Made by a program: the position numbers and the translations under genes | The notes under the pieces: model-generated | What the model was told of the DNA's origin: nothing | The model's input: the letters and a program-made list of their open reading frames with translations, nothing else | Database searches by the model: none | From: Acanthaster planci | Taxonomy: Eukaryota > Echinodermata > Asteroidea > Valvatida > Acanthasteridae | DNA length: 64,000 bases | Assembly: GCF_001949145.1 (NCBI RefSeq) | Contig: NW_019091362.1 | Span: forward strand, 7,659,586 to 7,723,585 | Reading direction: 5' to 3' | Part shown: one piece after another, positions 1 to 11,600 of the stretch | Layout of the letters: every line of letters starts with the position of its first letter | How positions within the stretch are numbered: position 1 is the stretch's first letter

Positions 1-91
1 ATACGTGAACATGTGCATGTACAACCCCATGATAGAGTATAAATTAATTATGAGAAATATAAACAGATAAAGTCTATCTCTCTGTCCTCAG

Positions 92-127
92 GGCAAACCT
101 ACGAATCCACCTTTATCAACAGCTCAG
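92..127 (+). CDS. Candidate 36-nt micro-exon of the TPC2 gene (pore turret I)
   Basis: A pyrimidine-rich tract ending in CTCAG precedes this segment and a strong donor (CAG then GTAAGA) follows it. It holds exactly 12 codons in phase 0, matching the phase-0 start of the next recognisable exon at 847. Read in that phase it gives a short polar, proline-containing peptide, plausible for the poorly conserved loop between IS5 and pore helix I. This loop varies between species, so homology cannot confirm the exon; the support is splice signals and phase only. The rest of 1-846 shows no other convincing exon. Confidence 0.35.
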
Positions 128-399
128 GTAAGATACGGACACCATTGTGTTGTTCATTCATGGCGACATTTTAACCCCTTTCATTGCTAGCCATTCAGTG
201 CAATTCAGGTTCTGCCTCCCTGCTTTTGTCCCTGGTGTTTGCTTGCACAGCTAGTATTCATTGCCTCCGTTGGAACATACCACACCTTGTATAACCTGTC
301 ACAGTTTCAGCAAACTTGGAAAAATGTAGTTGGAGATTTCTCAGACTTATCGGTTGTGTTTTTTTTTTTACTTGGTTTTGCTTATATAAACTATTTGAG

Positions 400-570
400 G
401 AGATGCCATCACTGTGGTGGCACTGCACTGTGCACTCACATGCGCATTCTGCAGCTTGACACGTGCGTGCATTTGGCCAATCACGACATCCTATCGGTCG
501 ATGAAGCAAAGGTGCACGTACCACCTGTCCACAAGTGCTGTGCACCACTGTAACGGCTTCTAATTCTGGT
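400..570 (+). repeat. Dispersed repeat family 1, copy a
   Basis: GAGGAGATGCCATCACTGTG onward matches 44456-44650 (GGAGATGCCGTAACTGCGG) with shared blocks GGCACTGCACT, GCATTCT, AGCTTGACA, CACCACCTGTC/ACCACCTGTC and GTGCCACCA/GTGCACCA. The two copies are in the same orientation. Confidence 0.6.
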
Positions 571-846
571 TTCTAAATTACACCATACCAAAAGGTCAGA
601 ACGGGTGATCCAAAATATTTTTTTTTAATTCACAAATGCATGAAGCTTGGTGGTTTGGCAGATGATACTGCAGCAATAGTTGTGTTGAGTATTGTCCTTT
701 GTCACCTAATGAAGATTTACCGGTTCACAAGAACATGTAAGTATGAATTCAAGAGTCTACTTAAAATGTACACCAAAGAAACCCAGTCTGAAACACGTTT
801 GTGGAACAGGAGATGCTAAACCATTGAAAAATTCTGCTCTGTCAAG

Positions 847-2671
847 GGGGAGGTCACAAATCACCCTGGTCCCGATCCATACCTGGAGTCGCAGAAGTTC
901 TTCAAAGACATCCTGACGGGCTTTATGAGCATGCTTGTCCTGTTGACCACAGCCAACCACCCAGATGGTAAGAAGGATTGGAATTTGGATATTCCAGGAT
1001 TTCTTTTTTCATTCAACTTTTCCTTAAGTGTCCACCACCGGTTCTTCTCAGAACCAGACACTCATAAAAGAGATATTTTTTTGTACATGGTGCAACTGCA
1101 AGCGTACTTAACTTTTCCTTAACTAAACCAGTTATCCGCTTTACGTCACTCGACGTCTAAACGTGCAGGGACTTCCTGTGTCGAATTCGGAGGGTGTTTA
1201 AACACATTCTGGTGACATTCAGTATGTAGTGCTTTGTTATGTCTACACTCGTTTGCATGCTTGAAAGGTTCCCATTGAGTTTGTACACACACAGGCGTGA
1301 AATAATCCATGGAGGTCATGGAGGTTCAAAAGCCAATGAAATCACAGTGTCCAAAAGCCCAAGTGACTTGTTCACTCATGTTCTTACAAGCTGTGTATTA
1401 TTTAGTCCTTTCAGATTCCAGTGGTGTGGCATTATAGCTTTTCCTTTTTGTTCTATTTCAGTGGCAATGCCTGCTTACATGCTCAATCGGTTCTACTGTC
1501 TCTACTTCATTGTCTTCCTGGTTATTGGTGAGTTTCTGGAATGTTTTGACTTGGTACTGTGGTACAATATGCTAAAGATTTTGTGTCTACACTAATATGA
1601 GCGAGTATTATTAGTGTGCCTCCAAGAGTTTGCAGCACGTTGGCCAATCACGATGCGCAAATCTGTCGACCCAATGCGCATTTTGAAAGAGTCGACAGAT
1701 TTTGTGCGTTGTGATTGGCCAACACGTTGCAAACTCTTGGAGGCGCACTGTTGTGAATCGCCCATATTCACCAAGCAGAATTTGGAAACGTTACTGTATT
1801 GAACAGTTGGTGCACATACCATGCTTACATGCATATTCAACCAATCCGCCCCGAGCTGAAGTGCACCCCCAATCGGCAAAAGAAAGACAGGTGGTTACAA
1901 GTGGGTTCTTGTACGTGTTCTGCGTGCAGGCAAAGGCCATACATGCCAGAATAAATTAGTTACAAATACTCAGCATGCTCCACATCAAACGTGCCTATGT
2001 GGTGAGTACCACGGCAAAAAGACCACACCCTCTTTTGATCTGCTCGGAGTGGATAGGGTGTTATGATTCATCTCCATGCACACACCCCTTTAATTGAAGG
2101 AAGTGCAGATGAGTGTGGTGCCTCTCCTCAAATTAGTCAATTAGTTGAAGCCCTTGCAAGTTATTACGTAATAAGCAGTCTGTCAATTTCAATCAAATTG
2201 TATACACTCGTACTGAAAAAGGCCTCTTCACCCTCATTCCTATGGCATTTGTTGTGGGAGCTTTCCTGAATCCCCAAAGTCATTTACCGGAACCCCATGG
2301 CACTTTCTTTGCTACTAGTCTTCTAAAGGGGCATCAACCCCCCGTCAAGAAATAGTGGAGCTGTGTCTTCCTCAATTCGGCAAAAGCCTCTGGGGCCTCT
2401 GAGCTAATTTCTAAGATTCTTTGAAAGGCATGGTTGATAGGAGCTATGTTACAGGTACAATTCGGTTAAAACAAGTTGGGGTTCATTTGGGGGAGGGTGG
2501 TTTAAGAATTGGAGAATTTTTGATGACGTGGTAACATCTTGGCAAAAGCAGGGTACTGAAAATTCTTCTGGGTTAATTTTTCCTCCGTTGCTTTTTCCCC
2601 TTGCAGGACTGTATTTTTTCTTCAACATGCTAACAGCCGTGATTTACAATGAATTCAGAGGATACCTTCTG
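847..2671 (+). CDS. TPCN2: TPC2 exons for pore loop I and helix IS6
   Basis: Three exons: 847-967, 1462-1527 and 2607-2671. The first carries pore helix I and filter I, read as LLTTANHPD; the second completes it (V across the junction, then AMPAY) and starts IS6; the third finishes IS6 with YFFFNMLTAVIYNEFRGYLL. The TAN filter triad and the following NxPDV..PAY run are family hallmarks. The polar-to-basic end of IS6 is the region that, in known TPC structures, couples PI(3,5)P2 binding to the gate. The 847 start follows a modest acceptor (TCTGCTCTGTCAAG); a stop in the same frame at 817-819 shows that the exon cannot extend further upstream. An acceptor at 852 would shorten it by two codons. 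Confidence 0.9.
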
Positions 2672-5600
2672 GTATGTAGTCTGGCAGAAATAAATACAAA
2701 TAAGATATAATGTGGCCACCTGTTTTTATAACATTGGAGGGAAGTTAAAGCAGCCAACTGTCTGAAGAAAGAGGCTTGGTCGGTATTAAAAACCCACGGC
2801 TAGTTGGTGGTATCCTGCATTCAATTTCCCAGCCATGTGGCAGTTCTATGGTTCAGAGTATCCCCAGAACATGTAGAACAACTATAAGACTTCCTATGGT
2901 AGTGATTACCAACCAGTTTGTTTGTGGTACCCATGCTATAACTTGTACGACAGATGAGTGATTCATTAACTATATGCTTTAGAAGTGCCAACAGTTACTT
3001 TACTGATCACTTAAAGAGCACCTCCAAGGAAAACATGTTTTCTCTGATTCGATCTGTTCAAATAAATATGGAAGTATCCAAATTGAACACAGTGTCAATT
3101 GTCTTCAGAACTCAACTATAATAAGCTAAAAAAGGCTTTTTTCTGTTCATACCAAGATGAGAATTCTGAATGTGCCATTGAGGAGAAAATAGAGGGGAAC
3201 CCTCGTAGTGGATAATCTCTTATGCATGCCAAACAATGCATGTAGGCATTGTTTGGCATGCACAGGGGTTTTAGAGCCAAGGTTGTTATAGTGTGCTGTG
3301 GAGAGGAGACAGTGAGAAGCACTCACAGTTTTAGAGATAGAAGGAAAACCCTCAGAAGGGTATCTAGCAGAGACTGAAACTCAGTCCACATGTAGGCCAA
3401 GCTGGGAATTGAACTTGGCTTGCAGAGTTGAAAGGCAAAGAGAAAACCATTACATCAATTCACTGATCTGCTTCTTTTTTCTTGTCCTGTTCTTCCTCTG
3501 TTTCCCCAGCGCTCCATACAGAGCAGTTTCCTTCGACGCCGTCTGGGCTTCCAGGCCGCCTTTGAGATGCTGAGGAGGCAGGGGCGTCTGACCCTCAACA
3601 CGGCTGGTGTTAGCATGGCCACAACGCTGAGTGTCAGCGTGGTCAAGGCGGTCATCCTGCAGACTGATATCAAGAAGAGTGCCAAGCATGCCATTGTTGC
3701 TGTGAGTTCCCCCCCCCACCCTACCACCAAAAATTAAACAGAAATATTCTCTTGAGGATCTTGCTTTTTTTTCGGGTATGGCATTTTCTCCCCAGTAGGA
3801 AACATATCTCTTTAATAGGTGTTTTATGACAGCAGGTGTCTGACATCACAGCACAGAACACTTTGTTGTATGATGTTAAGTCAAAACATCAGAGGCTGCC
3901 ATACAACTTTTTCTCGGTAAAGAAAAACATTCATTCGTCAGTGTAACTTTGAACACTGCAAGGTTTTCTGCTGCATATGACATTCAAAGCTTCAAATGAA
4001 GGAGCAGTCTGACTCCTGCTTGTTTGACATGCTGCACCTTAGTAATTCCAATGATGTGCAAGGCAGCCATTGGAATCAGATAAATAACGCCCAAACTGAT
4101 AGTAGTTACAAAAAGGGATACTGCTTATGAAACTTGACTCAAACTCATCCAGATACTGAAATCCCAAGTTTTAGTCAACCCAATCTTGATTGATTGAGAA
4201 AAACATACAGATGTTAATTATATATAAAACGGTTTTTGCCCTTACCCAACGTATATTAATAAGCACTGTATGCTCAGTGCTTGTCCGAGAGCTTGCGAAA
4301 AAAACAAAACCTCACNNNNNNNNNNNNNNNNNNNNNNNNNNNNNNCAAATCTTCAACTTTCACATTGCCTAGGAGTTGGATGAGAATATGGGAGGGTCTC
4401 TGACATCCACGGACTTCCAACAGCTGTTTGACGTCCTCGATAGAGACACTGGCCAACGCAGGGTAAGTCCACAGATAACCAAACCAATGGTTAATTATGC
4501 TCACCTTAGTAACTTTTCCGACATAGCATATTTACATAGGTATAGCAGTACACGTTAGGCTTGGGCAACTCTTGGCTAGAATAAAATATAATCAATTCTG
4601 AACACAGCATTGGAATCTTGGCTCCACTTTCTGAGGAATTGACTCGTTTATAGTGATGCCATTTCCCCCTCGTAAATTCAACTCTGTACATTTCAAATCA
4701 AATTTTGTGTGAAAGATGGTCACGTTCGAAAGAGATATCACAGCTTAAGGACTTCACATTTAGTGCCTTATCACTGATGTTATGGAGGGTTTTCCCACTG
4801 TTTTGAGGGTTAAATTTGTTGATGGATTATGAATTTGTTATGCTAGGATGGAATCAGAATCATTTTTATAAACTGTTGGAGTTTATATCCATGCCAGGTG
4901 TACATTTTATCTATTGGTTTTGGCCCTGTTGAGACAAACCTGTGGTAAATGTTTACATCAAGTTCACTTATTACCAGAGCGATTACTGTGTTGAAGATGG
5001 ACATTACTTTGTCGAGAGCAGGTTGTTGGTGTGATTTTTCATTTGCAGAAATCAAATGAAATATACTTTTCAGTAGAACGTAGTCTCAGCTCGGGGGGGG
5101 GGGAGAAGAGCGTGAGGATTTCCTTAGAAATAGAACATGGAAGTTGTCTTTTCTGGCTCACTCAGAAAATGCCAGCTTTTGCACAGATATTTGCTTTCTG
5201 TGACACAAACCCTGTACCATCATTTTGAAAAGTTGATATTTGAGAAGCTGTTTACTGTCTTCTACACATTTTTCATCATATCACGTCCATTCCAATGTTA
5301 TTTTCATTTCCAGAAACCACCTATTGTAACCAAGAACGACCGCATCTTACGAAAGATCCAGTATTGCGTCACGCATCAGTTTTTCAACTACTTTGGGGCC
5401 TTGGTGGCCATGTGCAATGTGATCGTGATCTCGGTGAGTTGTGGGCCATTCCTAAAATCTGGATTTTGCTCCCAGCTTTGCCGCCAACCCTGCAAGTTTC
5501 ACATTGTGGGGGGCAGAAGACCATTCAAAGTGAGAGTTTTGAGAATTAAGAGCAAAAAAGGGGAACAAATTCCAGCTGAAGTGCAAAAACTATATGTATG

Positions 5601-8600
5601 GAATGTTGAAGATAAACAGATGTTTGTGCTGATGCGTTATACGGTACCTATGGTCAGCTGTATTACTATCAGTTGTGGTTTGATTTGTTTAAGTTGAGTG
5701 AATGGGCAAAATGCACGGTTCTCAGGCGAGAGGATCATGCATGCCCTGTCATGACGACTTGCATAGTTGTCTCAGCCAACCATAATGACTTGATGCTGAC
5801 AATCAGCAAAGTCCAACATGGTCCAACTTTGCGGACTGTTTGCATCCATCTTTTGCCTCAGTGCACGTATTGCTAAAATGGTTCCAAGGGATGGTGTATC
5901 GACTGGGACCATTTAATATTGCTCTTTTTCATCTTATTGTGCCGACATGGAAACTAGGCTTCAGATTATTCTGACATTTTTATTTTTGCTGACTTTATAC
6001 CACTCTTGCATTTTTGTGTGACATTTTGTCATCAGTTGGAAGTTCAGTTTCAGTATGACTCCAGCTTTTATGCAAGAGATAATGTCCTGGCTCGTGTCAA
6101 CTTCAGCTTCATCTTGTTCTACTTGTTTGAGCAGGTGAGTCATTTCTTTGGCCCCCCCCCAATATACTTGAAGGGCTCGTGCATTAGGATTTTTAGAAAA
6201 GAATCCTTCATGTTATCCTTTTTTTCCCAATTGCCTTCATTTTTTGGTCTTTGTATTGCTTATTCAAAGAATATTCAGGGTCATTTTTCTTGTACGTTTG
6301 CTGATGCAAATTCCCATATTCATGAAAGGCTGATTTTGTCCTTTGTCGTCCCTGTGATGCCATCTGTTGTACACTGTAACTTATGCCAAAGGCTTGATTT
6401 GTGGACTTTGCAATAAGTTTGTTATGGCATTGTCAGCGACACTCTAGTGCCTTCATTTTTCCTGCCTGATTAGAGCTCACAATGCCCTCAATCACCAATG
6501 CACAGTGTTGATAGCCTGGTGACTGGTCTGAACATTGTCTGTTACCAGATTTTGAAGGTCTGGGCCTACGGATGCAGGCGATACGTAGCATCTAAGCTCA
6601 ACATTTTTGACGGCCTACTCACCATTATCCTCGTTGTAAGTTCTCCATCTGCTTGAAACCAACCATTTTTCTTCTTTTGCGTTAAATAATATAACTGCAA
6701 ACATGCCATCTGGAATAGGGAACCATGATATGAGTTGGAGATTGAATGTTGGTTACATTGCTTTGAATGGTAGAAAAGCAAGATGGCTGCCCCATGATAG
6801 AGGTCTATTGTGCATTGAAAGAGTCAAAATTTTTTTCAAATAAATAGACATGTCATTTGGTAACGGACCATCACTGGAAGAAGTTGAAACATCTGGAGTT
6901 TTTTTTAGTGTCACAGTATTCTCATTTGGCCCGCAGTTTGTGGAAATCCTGTATGCAGTCGTCAACGGGAATTTGTTCAACCCTCAGGGGTAAGAGAGAG
7001 TTATGTGCGATGTTTCCGTGCCATCGTGAAAAGTAATAAATGAAGTTAAATAAAAATTTAAAATTGGTGATGATGTTATTCCAATTTTTTGATACCTGCT
7101 AAACTGTTTTGACTGTTGTGGACGTTTTCTGCTTTGATCTTAGGAACAAGAATGCCCTTTCAGAGGCCATTCCTCTGTACGACCTCGTTCGTGTCATCAA
7201 CATCCTCATCATCTTCCGCTTGTTCAGGCTCATCACACATTTCAAGGTAAAGATTTGTTTTTGGATAACCTCACAAAAAGTGTCATTCCCCNGTTTTTGG
7301 GCACCCCCCCAAAAAGGGTCATTTCCCCCCCCCCCCCCCGAGAAAAAAAACTTGGGAGACTCAGCCCCGGAGTCTTTTGGACACCTTTATTGGGGTTCTG
7401 AGGGTATGCTGACATGGCTGAGATCTTAGCTGGTGGGTAGTGTATGCACCCAGTTCTGTAGGTGTGTGTGTATTCTACTGTGGTGACGGACGGGACGTGT
7501 TAGTGTGTGAGGGACACAGTGTGGCATACAGAGCAAAACAGCACTCAATCCAGTGACATTTAACAAATGTTGACTTCTGTGATGTGGGATACGACATTTT
7601 TAACACCTAAGGGAGGCATAGCGCCCCTCGTTCGCCTCGGGGTGCTATGCCTCCCTTGGGTGTTCCAGACGTCATATTCCACTTCACAGCAGTCAGCAAT
7701 TGTTTCGTCATACCTCCTACCTCTGTCTTGAGGAATTTATCCAAAGAAACAAGCTCTGAATTTTAAAAGGTCAGAAGACAACAGGCCTTCTGTCAAACTG
7801 TATAATTAACATTACAGGCGTAAACGATATAGTCTGTGAATGCACTGTTCCCTCACTTTCTTTTATTGCATAAACTTTAACGTAAAAGTAGTGCGGATAC
7901 CAGTGAGTACAAGTTCACATGTCATGTAGTCTGGTTAGTGCAACTTACCGGTACCAGTCTCTGCATTACCTTATATGGGACAGGAACAAGTATGTTATAC
8001 GAGCGCAACCATTGATCAAATTCCTTCTCACAGTTGATGACAAAATGAAATGACTCAACTGCTTCTCTTGTTAGAAGTTACAGTATTTAAGCAAACAGGT
8101 CACAGTATGTTCACAATTGACAAATTGTGGACAGGCTTTAATTTCCAGGAAATCATTGGCTACTTTCCAGCATTTTGTGGGTCCAAAAGTGTGACTTTTT
8201 GTGTCCCTGTTACATCTGACCGTTGTAACTTGACATGGAAATATCACTGAAATTGGATTCAAACTATTTCTATTTGTTCGGCAGGTAATTTGCATTAATA
8301 AATCACTTTTGGAATTAGAAAATACCTTCTGAACTTACCAAATCATGCGTCAAGGGTGACAGGGACACGACAAAATCGGACCCCTAATTTATAGAAGGAT
8401 CCTTTAATGATTTGTAGCTTTTGTTCATCATTTTAGCCTGGTCAAGTTAGGATATTCATAAGCTATTGGTATTCTATTTTACAGACAATGTCAGTCATTG
8501 CTGCGACGTTATTTGGCCTGATACGAAACCTGTGGTCGTTCATTGGAATTTTAGTGGTTAGTTTTCTCTGTATTTTTCTATTTTCTTTTTTTTTTTAAAT

Positions 8601-11600
8601 ACACCTTCAACAAATTTATTGGTAACAGACTCTTACCTGTTGACTCAAGTAAGAGTCAACTAGTTGACTTGACACATAATGACGTCACACTCTATTTACA
8701 TGAGCACTTTCCCATTGCAGTGAAGTGGGACGTGATCCATTGAGCCCCCATGGGAAAGCGCACATGTAAACAGAGTGTGAGGTCACTATGTTGCAGGTCT
8801 ATTGCATTACCTTAATTGGGCCTGTGAGACTGAGGACCATGCTTCATGGTATGTGTAATGTGAGGACAGATAATCTTTACAAAAATTTTGAAAGAAAAAG
8901 ATGCCATGTTGGCCACATTCTGGCAATGATGGATGATTTGTTATTTATTTATAACGTTGATAATACTTCCATATCAGCCAATTCTTCTGTTTCATTTGGT
9001 CTATAAATTTTGATTTCATATAGCAGTTGAATTTGTTTTCATATGGCCTACATATTTATGTAATAGCAGCACATTTCTTAAATGAAAACTACAACAATTT
9101 GGCATACATAAGCGGTGTTATTTACAAAAAGTTTCCTCACCCCAACATGACTGGCCAATTGTTATCAAACCCAACACCTTTTCTTGCTTGAAATTGATGG
9201 ATGTGGCATTTCACAGCTCAACTCCCCTTGTGTGAGGTTTGGTTTTCAAATTTTTCTCAAGACCAAACAATCTCCAACTGTTTTGAAGGGTCCTTAATCT
9301 TTGTCATCACACATCCTTGAAAATCCATCAAAATCCATCTGGGTAGGTTTGAAAGCCTTTTTCAGAATGTATACTTTCAGTTGGACTTGATGATGCCCTT
9401 GTTTGTTTTCAAGTCCAGAGAAATCTGCTTCAATGTTATACGGTTTCCAAGCCTGGGTCCTTAATGCTACAGTGTATTGGCAACTTGAGGACTTCTGCCT
9501 TCCCAGATCCTTCAACATCCACTGATTGGTTATTGAGAATTTGATTGGAACAAGAAGGGTAGAACCTCTTCACTTTTACTTGTTACGCAGTTCTATGCCC
9601 CTTGGAAGATGAATTACCAAGAGTTTTGTCATTACTGGGTTCCTTCACAGGTATTGCTTTTTGAAGAGTTCAGGAAGATTTCCTGCAAAAGTACAAAGGC
9701 ACTGAGCACTCCACCTCCATTGTCTCCCCACTGTTTCCCTTGTCTCATTCCAGGTCATCTACTATATCTTTGCCATGCTTGGCATGGAGCTTTTTAGTGG
9801 AGTGATAAAAGTACCACAGCCAAATGACAGTTTCAACAGGTGGGTGATCCATTTCGTCTCAAATAAAAAAATATATATAATAATAATAAATAAATCTCAT
9901 TTTCCCATCATTGCCACACAAAAAACAATTTGTAGTTGCTTTTAGACAGTGTTTCATTACTACAGTTTTCAAAGTCAGCCTATGAGGCCCTTTTGGATTT
10001 TGTTAAAATCAGAGACTTTTTCAAGAGTTCTACTGCCCTTGTGATAAGAGCTTTATTTACTGTGTGACACTGTGTAATTTGATACTTGTCTTTACAACTT
10101 GCATCAAGATAATATTTGAGGTGACAAAGACCTGCAATAAACGATGCTATTGTACATTCAAGGAATTAAGCTTGAAAAACAAGACACCATAGTCCTCAAA
10201 TTATTCTTTTACTCAATAAAAATCTGAATATTTGGTTAACAGATAAAAATGTTACTTTATTGTATTCGGAAAAGTACTAATATTTGAGTCCTAGTCCTTT
10301 CCCAGTTATTGGTACATTCTACATTTACATGTGTCTCTAAAACATGTTTTCATCCAGTGAGCATACCTGTTGAACTTAGCTCCTTGATTCCCTTTATCCA
10401 CTTTATGTGTGAAGCAGACTATTAGTAGTGTTGCAGGTCACCGGAACCACTCATGAGTTACATGCCTTGGAAAGAATCTAGAACAGTTTCACTCGGATAA
10501 AGTCCCTTCGTTGGGATGCAAAGTTGAGTGGTGTATCAAAAGGAGATCGCTCAATTAGCTCGCTGTAATGCAAACTGAAACATCTACAGGTTTGTTTAGG
10601 CGTTACAATGAAACTTGCTTGCAGTTTTACATGAATAGCCCCCCTTCCCCCGAAGAGAGCACATGTTAAGCAACAGGATTAGAAAAGAGTTGATCATTGT
10701 GAGTAGCCCTTTGATGCCAAGTGGACAAGGACAGGTCATTCTTCTCTTCTCGTGAAGATTTGTGTCCGATCACTCTTCAATTTTTTCTCCCTCCCCCCAG
10801 CACCGAGGTTGAATGTGGGAGCTACAGTCAGCTTGAATACTGGGCCAACAACTTCGATGATTTTGCAGTAAGTTTTATTGAACATTCACAGTCCGAGTTG
10901 TCAGTCCGATGCAAGCTTTTCATACTTTTGCTTGATGAAACCATTCCCACCATTGTCCACCTAGAACTGTGTTCAATTCACAACTCAGACAACCAGAACT
11001 CGACAGGGTGCTTTGTTGTGTGACATAGGAAGTCCCTAGGAGCCAGCACCCCTCCCTCGTGTGTCTTAAAATTTGTAAGCCCTTAGGATCCTCGCATATG
11101 CAGGAAGCACATGTCAGCAATTCTGATTTTTTTCAGAAATTTTGGGCCAGTTTCTCCCCTTTGTCACCTGAGAATGGGTACTGTCGTACTAAGTCTCTAG
11201 GGTGCTCGTCCGATGTTGACTTCTTTCTATTCAGTGGTCAAAACAAGTTGGCTATTCCCTGTCTTCATCATTGGCCTGCAGTCATTGTTCGCTGCTGAGT
11301 CAGTAGGCTTGGATGATTCTGTTCCGCACTTTGATAAAGCCGATTTTGAAGGCAGAATCAGAATCATGACATAACTTTATTAGCCGACTTGGATTTCCCG
11401 GACAGTAAGACAGTCACCTTAACTGATAACAGAGTAAACTGTGATTCCGTAGTATCAACATGCTACATTCTTCACAAGACCAGTCTCCAGCTAAAGTTTA
11501 AATTGTTCTTAGAATTGTGTTTCACGGTCGCTGTTAGTGGAACTGTAATAAGAAGGGCTTTGAATCGCTACGTTACCAACGTTTGCAACAGTAGCAGCAT

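Noticed and set aside
239-553. 104-codon + strand open frame at the left edge
   Set aside because: No resemblance to TPC2 in any phase, no convincing donor, and its second half is a dispersed repeat also found at 44.46 kb.
5137-5697. 186-codon + strand open frame
   Set aside because: It runs through the true TPC2 exon 5314-5433 in another frame; real coding there is set by the splice sites.
6006-6416. 136-codon + strand open frame
   Set aside because: Only 6036-6134 is a TPC2 exon; the rest reads into intron after a GTGAGT donor.
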